Shown here: one piece after another, positions 1 through 7,775 of the stretch
Numbering within the stretch: the stretch's first letter is position 1
How the letters are laid out: every line of letters begins with the position of its first letter
Origin: an uncultured Nocardioides sp.
GTDB taxonomy: Bacteria; Actinomycetota; Actinomycetes; Propionibacteriales; Nocardioidaceae
Direction of reading: 5' to 3'
DNA length: 64,000 nucleotides
NCBI RefSeq assembly: GCF_947489365.1
Contig: NZ_CANLDB010000011.1
Span: forward strand, 1 to 64,000
Notes under the pieces: generated by a model
Databases searched by the model: none
Seen by the model: only the letters and a program-made list of their open reading frames with translations
What the model was told of the DNA's origin: nothing
Position numbers and translations under genes: made by a program

Positions 1-77
1 ACCGAGCAGACCACCGAGCAGACCACCGAGCAGACCACCGAGCAGACCACCGAGCAGACCACCGAGCAGACCACCGA
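1..77 (+). repeat. 12-bp tandem repeat, coding
   Basis: Six perfect copies of ACCGAGCAGACC cover 1-72 and a five-base partial copy follows. The array may continue beyond the left edge. Because the unit is a multiple of three it keeps the reading frame of the partial gene and encodes a hydrophilic Thr-Glu-Gln-Thr linker, a sequence prone to copy-number change by slippage. Confidence 0.9.
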
Positions 78-2034
78 CGAACAGGATCCGGCGGGTGTCC
101 CGCCCCTAGACTGGCTCACAAAGGCGAGTCGGGTCGTCGACGATGTACGAGGCGCGTTCGAGATGACGAGCGAACTGATCCAGCTTCGTTCCGTCGCCGC
201 CGTTCACGACGGTGCCGACGCCCACTTCGAGGAGTACCGGCGCACCGCTCAGCTCAACGATCTGATGATCCGCAACAGCGGCTACTCCGAGCACGTGGAG
301 ATGGTCCTCCGCGGGTGCCTCGACCCGTTCGATCAGGTGTGCGGCCGGATCATGGGCTTCACCGCGCGCCAGTCGTGGGCATTGGGGCAGGCGGTCCTCG
401 CCGTGCACAGCCGCCGCGTTCGCGACAAGTTCGTGACCATGAGCGCGGAGTACCGGGAAGCGGGCAAGATGCTCGCGCGGATGCGCCGCAAGAACCAGCT
501 TCCGGCCGAGCTGCGCGAACTGAGTCCGACCCAGCAGAAACGAGTCTTTCGACGTTTCATCGAGGCCACCCATCTCCGAGACTCCTTAGACCTCATCACC
601 GTTACCGCCACCGACCTGATCGACCCGGCCGACGGCATCGACGCCGCCACCGCGACCGCATGGCTCGAAGCCCACAGCTGCGAGCCGAGAAGCTTTGACG
701 TTCGTCACCACAGCACCCCGTGCGGGGGGCACCCGTTGACGACATCACCTGTTCTGAAGACCTCGGCCGGGTACGTCATCCCCGCCCCAAGCGGCCTCCC
801 CGAGGCCTTGAGGCCTCTCATGGAAGACAGGTTGAGAACTGCCGGAAGGCAGATCTGGGCAGACTACGACCGCGCGCGAGCTACATGGATGGAGAAGTTC
901 ACGGCCGAGAGGCTGTCGTCTCGCCTGCCGGGATCACAATCTTGGTCGGGCGTTGCGTGGCGGGCCCCCGACGACGACAGTGACCTCGATGGACTCGTCT
1001 CCTGCGACGACGTCGCTTTTCGGATCCAATGCAAGGCCGGCCGGATCTCACCCGCGGCCCGACGCGGCGCTCCCTCCATGGGCGAAGACGTAGAGCACGT
1101 CATCAACGACGCGGCACACCAGCACGCACGCCTGCAGCGAGCGCTCATCGATAACGGGCCCGCCGCGCTAGGATTCACTTCCACCCAGTCCACAGCCCTC
1201 TCAGCGCCGCTGACAGTCGAGGTCGTCGTCTGCCTCGACAGCGTCACGGTCTGGGCGACCGAGGTGCACAAGCTACGACACCTCGTCACCATGCCGGATG
1301 CGCCCCAGGTGCCCTGGGTTTTGTCGCTCTACGACTTCCTGGCGGTCACCGACCTGCTCGAGGGTGCAGAACTCGTGCACTACATCACTCGCCGCCTCAG
1401 GCTGGAGGCGGAGCAGAAGGTGCAGGCTCACGACGAACTTGACTGGGCTGGGCACTACATCACAGACGGACTGTTCTTCGACGACATCTTCGACCGGGCA
1501 GACGCCCCGGATGTCTACCGGCTCCTCAGCTACACCGAGCAGATCGACACCTGGTACTTCGCTCGTCAGGGCCTGCTCTCACGGCCCGTCGACCGGCCGT
1601 CCCAGGTGTTGCCATTCGCGCTGCGACAGCTTCTCGAGCGCCTTGCGCGCGACCGACCCGGCCACTGGCTCACGGCCAGCCTGATCCTGCTGCACGGTAA
1701 CGAGGAGACGCGGGCGCACCTAGGGACCCTGATGAACCACACGGCCGAACGATCAGTTGAGGTCGGCTGGAGCGCCGGCAGTCACGTCTACCCTGACCAC
1801 GTGGTGACCCTGCGCGCCGACCGTCGCTGCTCCGGTCCGGCGCTCAGAGAGCAGATGCGTGACTACTGGATAACGAGACTGGCCTCCTATGGCCGACCCA
1901 ACGGCATTGCCATAGGGCTCGGCCTTGACCATCGGCTGGCCGTGGATGTCGTCGAGACCGACACCGAGCGCACGCTTGCCCACGTGCTGCTGTCCCGCGA
2001 ATCCGCGCGGGCTGTTCATACGGAGACCATCTAG
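1..2034 (+). CDS. Partial protein with PD-(D/E)XK nuclease-like core
   Basis: The reading frame is open from the first base of the window, so the gene begins upstream. An internal ATG at 163 is a possible start, but the frame before it has no stop and encodes a repetitive Thr-Glu-Gln-Thr stretch followed by ordinary sequence, so I treat 1-162 as coding. About two fifths in, around 895-1045, an Asp in SDLDGLVS followed about 15 residues later by IQCKAG matches the D-x(n)-(E/Q)xK core of the PD-(D/E)XK superfamily, with a possible helix-borne Glu (TAERL) before it. The rest is mostly alpha-helical and not recognised. Base composition is less GC-rich than the genes to the right, which with the nearby tRNA-Arg suggests horizontal acquisition. 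A nuclease or defence role is inference; it could be a catalytically dead fold. Confidence 0.6.
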   Translation, partial: TEQTTEQTTEQTTEQTTEQTTEQTTDEQDPAGVPPLDWLTKASRVVDDVRGAFEMTSELIQLRSVAAVHDGADAHFEEYRRTAQLNDLMIRNSGYSEHVEMVLRGCLDPFDQVCGRIMGFTARQSWALGQAVLAVHSRRVRDKFVTMSAEYREAGKMLARMRRKNQLPAELRELSPTQQKRVFRRFIEATHLRDSLDLITVTATDLIDPADGIDAATATAWLEAHSCEPRSFDVRHHSTPCGGHPLTTSPVLKTSAGYVIPAPSGLPEALRPLMEDRLRTAGRQIWADYDRARATWMEKFTAERLSSRLPGSQSWSGVAWRAPDDDSDLDGLVSCDDVAFRIQCKAGRISPAARRGAPSMGEDVEHVINDAAHQHARLQRALIDNGPAALGFTSTQSTALSAPLTVEVVVCLDSVTVWATEVHKLRHLVTMPDAPQVPWVLSLYDFLAVTDLLEGAELVHYITRRLRLEAEQKVQAHDELDWAGHYITDGLFFDDIFDRADAPDVYRLLSYTEQIDTWYFARQGLLSRPVDRPSQVLPFALRQLLERLARDRPGHWLTASLILLHGNEETRAHLGTLMNHTAERSVEVGWSAGSHVYPDHVVTLRADRRCSGPALREQMRDYWITRLASYGRPNGIAIGLGLDHRLAVDVVETDTERTLAHVLLSRESARAVHTETI

Positions 2035-2117
2035 CACCGGCCGCGTGAGCGACGTTGACGCCGAGGCCGCACCGCGATCAGCCCGGGAGACAGGTCGCCG
2101 ACGAACCCGCTCATCGA

Positions 2118-2639
2118 CTAATCGTCCGGCTCAGCCGAGGTTTCACTCCGTAGCGCCGCGCGGTCCCTTAGTAGATCAAGTTGCGCCGCATCGAGCAGAC
2201 CGACCTCACGGGACCAGTCGATCTGCCGAATTTGCCATTCGACCTCCCCCTCACCGGAAACCAACTCATCGGATTGCTTGCCGGCCCGCAGCGAAGCGAG
2301 CCTCCCGAGGAGTCGCTCGATGACGTGCTGGTCGAACGGCATATCGAGGACCGCCGTCGCGATGGCTTGCCGCGCCTGCTCATCCAGGGCGAGACGCCGG
2401 TCAGCCTTCAAGCGCAACCAGGCCTCCAGTTGTCTGTTGACCTGACGCCGGTTGAGCATCGTGTGGCGGGCGACCGCTCCCAGTGATAATCCGGCGTCCA
2501 CCAGGAACGCCACGTCACGCCTCTCCTCCGCCTCGTCGAGGTGGCGCTGGGCCAGACGTAGACGGGCGCGCGACCGCGCCTCTCGGACCACCTGATCGCG
2601 TGAGAGGCGCTCGGGCTCGCCCTCGTAGTAGAGGTTCAT
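2118..2639 (-). CDS. Hypothetical helix-turn-helix-like protein
   Basis: A 173-residue, strongly helical, charged protein when started at the ATG at 2639 (MNLYYEGEPE); an upstream in-frame start at 2717 would add an arginine-rich, low-complexity extension that looks non-coding. Residues ~40-75 (FLVDAGLSLGAVARH followed by NRRQVNRQLEAWL) resemble a helix-turn-helix with a recognition helix. No family was recognised. It is convergent with the PD-(D/E)XK-like gene and shares its lower GC content, so both probably belong to the same acquired segment. A DNA-binding role is inference. Confidence 0.55.
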   Translation of the reverse strand: MNLYYEGEPERLSRDQVVREARSRARLRLAQRHLDEAEERRDVAFLVDAGLSLGAVARHTMLNRRQVNRQLEAWLRLKADRRLALDEQARQAIATAVLDMPFDQHVIERLLGRLASLRAGKQSDELVSGEGEVEWQIRQIDWSREVGLLDAAQLDLLRDRAALRSETSAEPDD

Positions 2640-3027
2640 CGTCACCGCCGGCCGCGACACCGGACACAGCGTTGGCCGACGTCGACCGAGGCAACCCATT
2701 GCAGGTTGCCGTTGCAACGACCGTCAAGATTTCGCACACTTATAAGTAGCACAGGGCGGCCGTTGCTGGGATCCTCGACCACCTCTCACACGGAAGGTGG
2801 CAGTCCTTGACGCCCGTAAATTCCGCGGCCCCGCCGTCCTCGGGCGCCTCGCGACGCCCCGTCGGGCCACCCTTCGGGGGCAGGTCGCAGCCGGAGCACG
2901 CCATCGGCGCCGACGGGCCGCGCGGGAGTGGCCGGATTCGCAAGTGTGCCCACTGTGTGCCCGCGCCCTTTTCGACCCTTCGGGAGGCCGCCCAGCCCGG
3001 AACCTCCCCAGGGGGCCAAGACGGGCA
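2640..3027. other. Gene-free stretch between island-like genes and tRNA-Arg
   Basis: No convincing gene is visible. The segment contains a perfect ten-base palindrome ACTTATAAGT at 2738-2747 upstream of the HTH-like gene, and a near-repeat GTGTGCCC-ACT-GTGTGCCC around 2944-2962. Its position between foreign-looking genes and the 3' end of a tRNA gene is where an attachment site of an integrative element would lie, but no duplicated tRNA 3' fragment or integrase gene is visible in the window. Confidence 0.35.
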
Positions 3028-3060
3028 AAACCCCAGGTCAGGGACCCTGACCTGGGGTTT
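3028..3060 (-). terminator. Terminator hairpin after tRNA-Arg
   Basis: Perfect 16-base arms around a single central base (AAACCCCAGGTCAGGG and its complement) form a strong hairpin flanked by A and T tracts. It lies ten bases beyond the 3' end of the minus-strand tRNA-Arg and would end that transcript; its symmetry could also stop transcription entering from the left. Confidence 0.8.
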
Positions 3061-3069
3061 CACGTCCTG

Positions 3070-3142
3070 CGCGCCTGTAGGGATTCGAACCCCAAACCTT
3101 CTGATCCGTAGTCAGATGCTCTATCCGTTGAGCTACAGGCGC
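3070..3142 (-). tRNA. tRNA-Arg (anticodon ACG)
   Basis: The complement folds into a full cloverleaf: acceptor GCGCCTG/CAGGCGC, D-arm GCTC/GAGC, anticodon stem TCTGA/TCAGA with loop CTACGGA, five-base variable loop and T-loop TTCGAAT, 73 nt including discriminator G. The anticodon ACG (wobble inosine) reads CGU/CGC/CGA. CCA is not encoded. tRNA-Arg genes are frequent integration sites, relevant to the foreign-looking genes on its 3' side. Confidence 0.97.
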
Positions 3143-3164
3143 CCGCCGCTCGCGCGACCCGTCG

Positions 3165-3170
3165 ACTTTA
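3165..3170 (-). promoter_or_regulatory. Candidate -10 box for tRNA-Arg
   Basis: On the minus strand TAAAGT lies 23 nt before the mature 5' end of tRNA-Arg, a suitable place for a sigma70-type -10 element. No good -35 is evident. Confidence 0.35.
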
Positions 3171-3241
3171 GCCGACCCTGAGGGGCAGGGAGAAATCAGG
3201 TGGTCCTCGACAGGCTTGGCCCGGCCCCGGAGGATCGGGTG

Positions 3242-3832
3242 GTGACCCGACGAACCGGGCCCGCCGCCGCCCTGCTGCTCGCGGCCCTCTGGCTGTCCGC
3301 CTGCTCGGGCGGCACCGGGTCGTCGACCGAGCCGGACGCGCCGGCGGCGTCATCGTCCGGGCCCGCGCTCAGCGCGCCCGAGCTGGACGGCGACACCGGC
3401 AACGACGACGGCGACACGGGGACCGGCGGCGGCGCGCCGTCGTTCGAGGGCCGGCGGGGGCTCACGATCAGCGCGGCACGCCGTACGGCGGTCGACGAGC
3501 CCTGCACCGCCAACCAGATCGAGCGGCTGTGCGGGTCGTCGGCGGTGTTCGAGGTGCGCCCGGTGGGGCCACCCCGCCGCCTCACGCTGCTCTCCGCGAC
3601 CACCCGGACCGAGGCCGGCGGGCTGACCTGGCAGGTCCGCCTGACGTTCGACCTCGACGGCACACCCCTGCCGCTGCCGACGCCCCGGGACGACCAGGTC
3701 CTCGAGGGTGACGGCGGCCTGCAGGTCGTGGTGCCGCCGTCCTCGGGGGTCTCCCGAGACTCGATCGTGCTCCGCGGGTTGCCCAAGAGACAGGCCTGGC
3801 AGACGGTCGAGCGGCTGTCCGGCGAGGCTTGA
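3242..3832 (+). CDS. Putative lipoprotein of unknown function
   Basis: The GTG at 3242 is preceded at eight bases by GGAGG and gives a classic lipoprotein signal: basic MTRRTGP, hydrophobic stretch, then lipobox LSAC with the modified Cys at about residue 20. A Ser/Thr/Asp/Gly-rich linker to about residue 75 is followed by a ~120-residue folded domain with two Cys (EPC and RLC) that could form a disulphide. I do not recognise the domain. It should be anchored to the outer face of the membrane. It precedes pckG by 177 bases, so co-transcription is not required. Confidence 0.8.
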   Translation: MTRRTGPAAALLLAALWLSACSGGTGSSTEPDAPAASSSGPALSAPELDGDTGNDDGDTGTGGGAPSFEGRRGLTISAARRTAVDEPCTANQIERLCGSSAVFEVRPVGPPRRLTLLSATTRTEAGGLTWQVRLTFDLDGTPLPLPTPRDDQVLEGDGGLQVVVPPSSGVSRDSIVLRGLPKRQAWQTVERLSGEA

Positions 3833-4009
3833 TCGATCCAATATGCCCCTGTCCTGGGGCCCTTGTAGCCTCGGCGCCACCCTCCGGGGGCCCCGCCCCC
3901 GCAGGACCACAAACCGACCGCCGAGCAACGACGCCAGGCGGGCGCACACCGAGACTCCACGACCCCGGCGACACGCTCGGACCGGGGTGAACGAGAGGGA
4001 CCACCAGGC

Positions 4010-5818
4010 ATGACCGCGGAACTCCAGGAGCCCACCACCCACCGAGGGATCCTCGACTGGGTCAACGAGGTCGCGGCGCTCACGCAGCCCGACCGCGTCC
4101 AGTGGTGTGACGGCTCGGACGAGGAGTGGGCGCAGCTGACGCAGGCCCTCGAGGCCTCCGGCACCTTCACGCGTCTCGACCCGGCGATCAAGCCGAACTC
4201 CTTCCACGCCGCCTCGGACCCCATCGACGTCGCACGCGTCGAGGACCGCACCTACATCTGCTCGGTCGACGAGAAGGACTGCGGGCCCACCAACAACTGG
4301 ATGGACCCCGAGGAGATGAAGGTCCTCATGCGCGGGCTGTACGCCGGGTGCATGAAGGGCCGCACGATGTACGTCATCCCCTTCGTCATGGGCCACCTCG
4401 AGGCGGAGCGCCCGATGTTCGGCGTCGAGATCACCGACTCGGCGTACGTCACCGTCTCGATGCGCGTGATGGCCCGCATGGGCAGCCACGTGCTCGAGCG
4501 CATGGAGGAGCTCGACGCCGACTTCGTCCCCTGCCTCCACTCGGTCGGCATGCCGCTCGAGCCGGGCCAGGACGACGTCGCGTGGCCCTGCAACGACACC
4601 AAGTACATCGTGCAGTTCCCCGAGGAGCGGGCGATCTGGTCCTTCGGCTCCGGGTACGGCGGCAACGCGCTGCTCGGCAAGAAGTGCTACGCCCTCCGCA
4701 TCGCGAGCGTCATGGCCCGCGACGAGGGCTGGCTCGCCGAGCACATGCTGATCCTCAAGCTCACCTCGCCGCAGAACACGGTGAAGTACGTCGCCGCCGC
4801 CTTCCCGAGCGCCTGCGGCAAGACGAACCTCGCGATGCTCGAGCCGACCATCCCCGGGTGGAAGGTCGAGACGCTCGGCGACGACATCGCCTGGATGCGC
4901 ATCGGCGAGGACGGCCGCCTGTGGGCCGTCAACCCGGAGTACGGCTTCTTCGGCGTCGCGCCCGGCACGAACGAGCACACGAACCCGAACGCGATGAAGA
5001 CCATCAACAAGGGCAACTCGGTCTTCACGAACGTCGCGCTCACCGACGACGGCGACATCTGGTGGGAGGGCCTCGAGAACATGCCCGACCACGCGACGTC
5101 GTGGAAGGGCGAGGACTGGACGCCGGACGCCGACTTCCTCTCCAGCCACCCGAACAGCCGCTACTGCACCCCGATCAAGCAGTGCGACATCCTCGCCGCC
5201 GAGTACGACGACCCGCGCGGCGTCCCGATCGACGCGATCCTCTTCGGCGGGCGCCGCAAGACCACGGTCCCGCTGGTCTTCGAGGCCCGCGACTGGGTCC
5301 ACGGCACCTTCCTCGGCGCGACGCTGTCCAGCGAGACGACCGCGGCCGCGACCGGCCAGGTGGGCGTCGTCCGGCGCGACCCGATGGCGATGCTGCCGTT
5401 CATCGGCTACCACGCCGGTGACTACTTCAGCCACTGGATCGCGATGGGCAAGGACAACGACGCGTCCAAGCTGCCGAAGATCTTCTACGTCAACTGGTTC
5501 CGTCGCGACGACGACGGCGGCTTCCTGTGGCCGGGCTTCGGCGAGAACAGCCGGGTGCTGAAGTGGGTCGTCGAGCGCATCGACGGTCTCGCCGCCGCCC
5601 GCGAGACCCCGATCGGCCACGTGCCGACCACGGAGTCCCTCGACGTCGACGGCCTGGACATGACCCGGGAGGCCCTGGAGGCCGCCCTCTCGGTCGACCC
5701 GGAGGAGTGGAAGGCCGAGCTGCCGCAGATCCAGGAGTGGTTCGAGAAGTTCGGGGAGCAGATGCCCGCCGTGCTGTGGACCGAGCTCGACGGCCTGCGC
5801 ACGCGCCTCGGAGCCTGA
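4010..5818 (+). CDS. pckG: Phosphoenolpyruvate carboxykinase (GTP)
   Basis: This 602-residue protein matches GTP-dependent PEPCK in length and motifs. It interconverts oxaloacetate + GTP and PEP + GDP + CO2 in the cytoplasm, the first step of gluconeogenesis and an anaplerotic node. The kinase-1a/P-loop with the reactive cysteine is F-P-S-A-C-G-K-T-N at residues 265-273, preceded by the metal/substrate region GKKCYALRIAS and followed by the omega-loop segment ETTAAA. It stands alone between a lipoprotein gene and a regulator gene. The 177-base leader is GC-rich with no recognised riboswitch. Confidence 0.97.
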   Translation: MTAELQEPTTHRGILDWVNEVAALTQPDRVQWCDGSDEEWAQLTQALEASGTFTRLDPAIKPNSFHAASDPIDVARVEDRTYICSVDEKDCGPTNNWMDPEEMKVLMRGLYAGCMKGRTMYVIPFVMGHLEAERPMFGVEITDSAYVTVSMRVMARMGSHVLERMEELDADFVPCLHSVGMPLEPGQDDVAWPCNDTKYIVQFPEERAIWSFGSGYGGNALLGKKCYALRIASVMARDEGWLAEHMLILKLTSPQNTVKYVAAAFPSACGKTNLAMLEPTIPGWKVETLGDDIAWMRIGEDGRLWAVNPEYGFFGVAPGTNEHTNPNAMKTINKGNSVFTNVALTDDGDIWWEGLENMPDHATSWKGEDWTPDADFLSSHPNSRYCTPIKQCDILAAEYDDPRGVPIDAILFGGRRKTTVPLVFEARDWVHGTFLGATLSSETTAAATGQVGVVRRDPMAMLPFIGYHAGDYFSHWIAMGKDNDASKLPKIFYVNWFRRDDDGGFLWPGFGENSRVLKWVVERIDGLAAARETPIGHVPTTESLDVDGLDMTREALEAALSVDPEEWKAELPQIQEWFEKFGEQMPAVLWTELDGLRTRLGA

Positions 5819-5882
5819 GTCCGACCCCCGCTCCCCCGCCTGGTGCAGAATGACCGGGCGGGGGTGCGAGGGGGGGACATCC

Positions 5883-6896
5883 ATGGACGACCTCGGGCCT
5901 GATCGCCGTGCCTTGCTCGAGAGCGCCGGCGCCGAGCTCTGGGAGCTGGCCCTGGCCTCCGGTGGCATCGACGTCGACGACGTGCGTGTCGTCGACGACG
6001 GCTCGCACGCCGACGCCTGCCGACTGCTGGTGGACCTGGGGCTGTTCACGGTCGACGCCTCGGGGCGCCAGTTCGTCGCCGTCGACCCCGCCTCGGTGCA
6101 GTCACGGGTCGTGGCGCCACTGGGGCAGCGCGGGGCGCAGCTGCTGACCGAGTCGTCGCAGTGGGCCACCACGTTCGCCACGCTGGCGCAGACCTGGCGA
6201 CGCGCCCCCCAGCCCGCCGCCGGGCCCTACACCGAGGTGCGGGGCAAGGCGGCGATCAACGCCTTCATCGCCTCTCTCGTCTCCGACCTCGAGACGGAGA
6301 TGCTCACGGCCCAGCCCCAGACCGGCCGGAGCGCGCCGTCCCTCGAGGCCGCCACGGAGAGGGACCTGGCTGCGCTCGAGCGGGGCGTCAAGATCCGCAC
6401 CTTGTACCAGCACGCCGCGCGACGCAGCACGTTCACCCACGCCTACGTCGCGGCTGTCACCGAGCGGGGCGGCGAGATCCGGACCCTGGACGAGTTCTTC
6501 AACCGGTTGATCGTCGTGGACCGCCGGGTGGCCGTCATCCCCAGTGCAGCGGGAACCGACGCCGCCCTGGTGATCCGGGAGCACTCCCTGGTCGCCTACC
6601 TCGTCGACGTCTTCGAGCGCCACTGGGAGCGGGGCCGGCCGTTCACCAGCAAGGACAAGGACGTCATGAAGAGCATCGCCGCCGAGCAGCGCGCGATGAC
6701 GATCCGCATGCTGGTCGAGGGGCACTCCGACCCGGTCAGCGCGAAGCGGCTCGGGGTCAGTCCGAGGACCTACGCGGGCTACATCGCCGACCTCAAGGAG
6801 GAGTACCAGGTCCAGAGCCGCTTCCAGCTCGGCCACGAGATGGGCCGCCTCGGCGTGTCCGGCACCGACGACGACGCAGACCCCCCGGCCGACTAG
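5883..6896 (+). CDS. TrmB/LuxR-type transcriptional regulator
   Basis: Started at the ATG at 5883, just after a G-rich ribosome-binding site, the protein has 337 residues. The N-terminal ~60 residues look like a TrmB-type winged helix (LLESAGAELWELALAS), the middle resembles the phospholipase-D-like effector module of such regulators (ALERGVKIRTLYQHAARRS, then GGEIRTLDEFFNRLIVVDRR), and the C-terminus (MTIRMLVEGHSD, AKRLGVSPRTYAGYI) is a LuxR-like HTH. The family is common and poorly studied in actinobacteria, often beside genes for small exported peptides, as here: the convergent gene ends about 150 bases downstream. A role in sensing that peptide is inference. Confidence 0.75.
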   Translation: MDDLGPDRRALLESAGAELWELALASGGIDVDDVRVVDDGSHADACRLLVDLGLFTVDASGRQFVAVDPASVQSRVVAPLGQRGAQLLTESSQWATTFATLAQTWRRAPQPAAGPYTEVRGKAAINAFIASLVSDLETEMLTAQPQTGRSAPSLEAATERDLAALERGVKIRTLYQHAARRSTFTHAYVAAVTERGGEIRTLDEFFNRLIVVDRRVAVIPSAAGTDAALVIREHSLVAYLVDVFERHWERGRPFTSKDKDVMKSIAAEQRAMTIRMLVEGHSDPVSAKRLGVSPRTYAGYIADLKEEYQVQSRFQLGHEMGRLGVSGTDDDADPPAD

Positions 6897-6921
6897 GTCG
6901 ACCGAGGGGTCCGGACGTAGT

Positions 6922-6953
6922 GAGGGCGGCGACCGGAGTCGGTCGCCGCCCTC
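6922..6953 (+). terminator. Terminator of the TrmB/LuxR-type regulator
   Basis: Perfect 14-base arms (GAGGGCGGCGACCG / CGGTCGCCGCCCTC) with loop GAGT lie 25 bases after the regulator stop codon. No T-tract follows, as is usual in high-GC actinobacteria. Confidence 0.75.
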
Positions 6954-6959
6954 AATCCT

Positions 6960-7010
6960 CGAGACGAGCCGGGGGGAGGCTCACGGACCGGGGGGTTGGT
7001 CCTCGTCTCG
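6960..7010 (-). terminator. Candidate terminator of the exported-peptide gene
   Basis: Nine-base arms CGAGACGAG and CTCGTCTCG are separated by a G-rich 33-base loop and lie 43 bases beyond the stop of the minus-strand small gene. Weaker than the neighbouring hairpin. Confidence 0.4.
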
Positions 7011-7052
7011 GGGTCCACGGCCCTCGGGGGGAGTGAGGGCCAGGTCTGGTGA

Positions 7053-7226
7053 TCAGCCCCAGCTGCTGTCCCGACGGCTGTACGTCGAGACCGTGCTGGT
7101 CTTGGTCTTGGCGGCCGATGCGCCGTCGTCGTCGGCGTTCGCTGCGGGGGCGGAGGCAACGGTCACGAGGCCCACGCTGAACAGGGCGACGACGATCGAG
7201 GTGCCGGCACGGCGAAGGTGCTTCAT
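7053..7226 (-). CDS. Small exported peptide (57 aa)
   Basis: The ATG at 7226 has GGGAG a few bases upstream and starts a 57-residue product: basic MKHLRRAG, hydrophobic core VVALFSVGLV, and a signal-peptidase site AANA|D near residue 31. The mature part is only ~26 residues, hydrophilic, ending in Ser-Arg-Arg-Asp-Ser-Ser-Trp-Gly. No catalytic domain could fit. It is convergent with the TrmB/LuxR-type regulator gene, and has an unusually AT-rich upstream region with an inverted repeat. A signal peptide for cell-cell communication is my favoured guess; a structural or toxin role cannot be excluded. Confidence 0.65.
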   Translation of the reverse strand: MKHLRRAGTSIVVALFSVGLVTVASAPAANADDDGASAAKTKTSTVSTYSRRDSSWG

Positions 7227-7288
7227 GACGCTCCCGCGGGGATCGGGGGAAGCCCGGGGTGGCTTCCTCACGAGGTCCCATCATGCGG

Positions 7289-7308
7289 TGCTGCAGACTT
7301 GTGCAGCA
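7289..7308 (-). promoter_or_regulatory. Inverted repeat upstream of exported-peptide gene
   Basis: TGCTGCA-N6-TGCAGCA is a perfect seven-base inverted repeat centred ~72 nt before the peptide start codon, and lies downstream of an AT-rich block (7326-7353) that has three TGCAA repeats. The layout is that of a regulated promoter; the binding protein is unknown, the neighbouring regulator being the obvious candidate. Confidence 0.5.
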
Positions 7309-7547
7309 GAGAGTTGCCCCCTCAGAAATCTGCAATGCAAAGAATTGCAAAAAGGCGCACGGAACCGGACCCTGGGCCGGGAACCCGAGAGAGGTGCCTT
7401 GCGGCGGGGGGTGAGCTTCCTGGCGGGACGCGTGGACAGTACAACGCACGTGTGTGCACCGTCATGCAGGCAGTGTGCGGCCCGGCGTGTCCGCGAGTCG
7501 CGGGAATCACCGAAGTGACCGCCGCACAGGGGTACCCCGACGGGGTG
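7309..7547. other. Upstream region of exported-peptide gene, no gene seen
   Basis: The stretch holds an AT-rich island at 7326-7353 (AAATCTGCAATGCAAAGAAT and following A-tract), exceptional for this genome, most likely the peptide-gene promoter on the minus strand. The remainder up to the tRNA-Ser terminator has GTGCA-type short repeats around 7449-7476 but no convincing coding sequence. Confidence 0.5.
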
Positions 7548-7581
7548 GACCGTGGTCCGGGACGACGCCCGGACCACGGTC
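7548..7581 (-). terminator. Terminator of tRNA-Ser(GCT)
   Basis: A perfect 14-base stem GACCGTGGTCCGGG / CCCGGACCACGGTC with six-base loop ACGACG begins six bases past the 3' end of the minus-strand tRNA. Confidence 0.8.
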
Positions 7582-7586
7582 GGCTG

Positions 7587-7674
7587 CGGAGGCGGCGGGA
7601 TTTGAACCCGCGAGAGGGGATCACCCTCAACCCGCTTAGCAGGCGGGCGCCATAGGCCACTAGGCGACGCCTCC
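7587..7674 (-). tRNA. tRNA-Ser (anticodon GCT)
   Basis: A class II tRNA of 88 nt with a long variable arm. The acceptor is GGAGGCG/CGCCTCC, the anticodon stem CCCGC/GCGGG with loop CTGCTAA, giving anticodon GCT for AGC/AGU codons, and the T-loop TTCAAAT. Discriminator G, CCA not encoded. Confidence 0.96.
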
Positions 7675-7775
7675 CCGGCAGCCCGCACAGGCTACAAGGG
7701 CCGGTCGGTGGGGCCGAAACCGGTTGCCCGATCCGCTCGCCGCGCTGGTCCACGGCCTCCGGCCGGGCTGACGGA

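Noticed and set aside
2797..3111. Small plus-strand ORF ending in the tRNA-Arg complement
   Set aside because: Its C-terminus is the translated antisense of the tRNA; no ribosome-binding site or domain.
3833..4009. Riboswitch in the pckG leader
   Set aside because: The 177-base leader is GC-rich with short local hairpins, but I could not recognise any known aptamer core.
3350..6181. Long minus-strand reading frame across pckG (about 940 codons)
   Set aside because: It is antisense to clearly conserved PEPCK and regulator genes, is Arg/Ala/Val-rich low-complexity and matches no family; an artefact of high GC.
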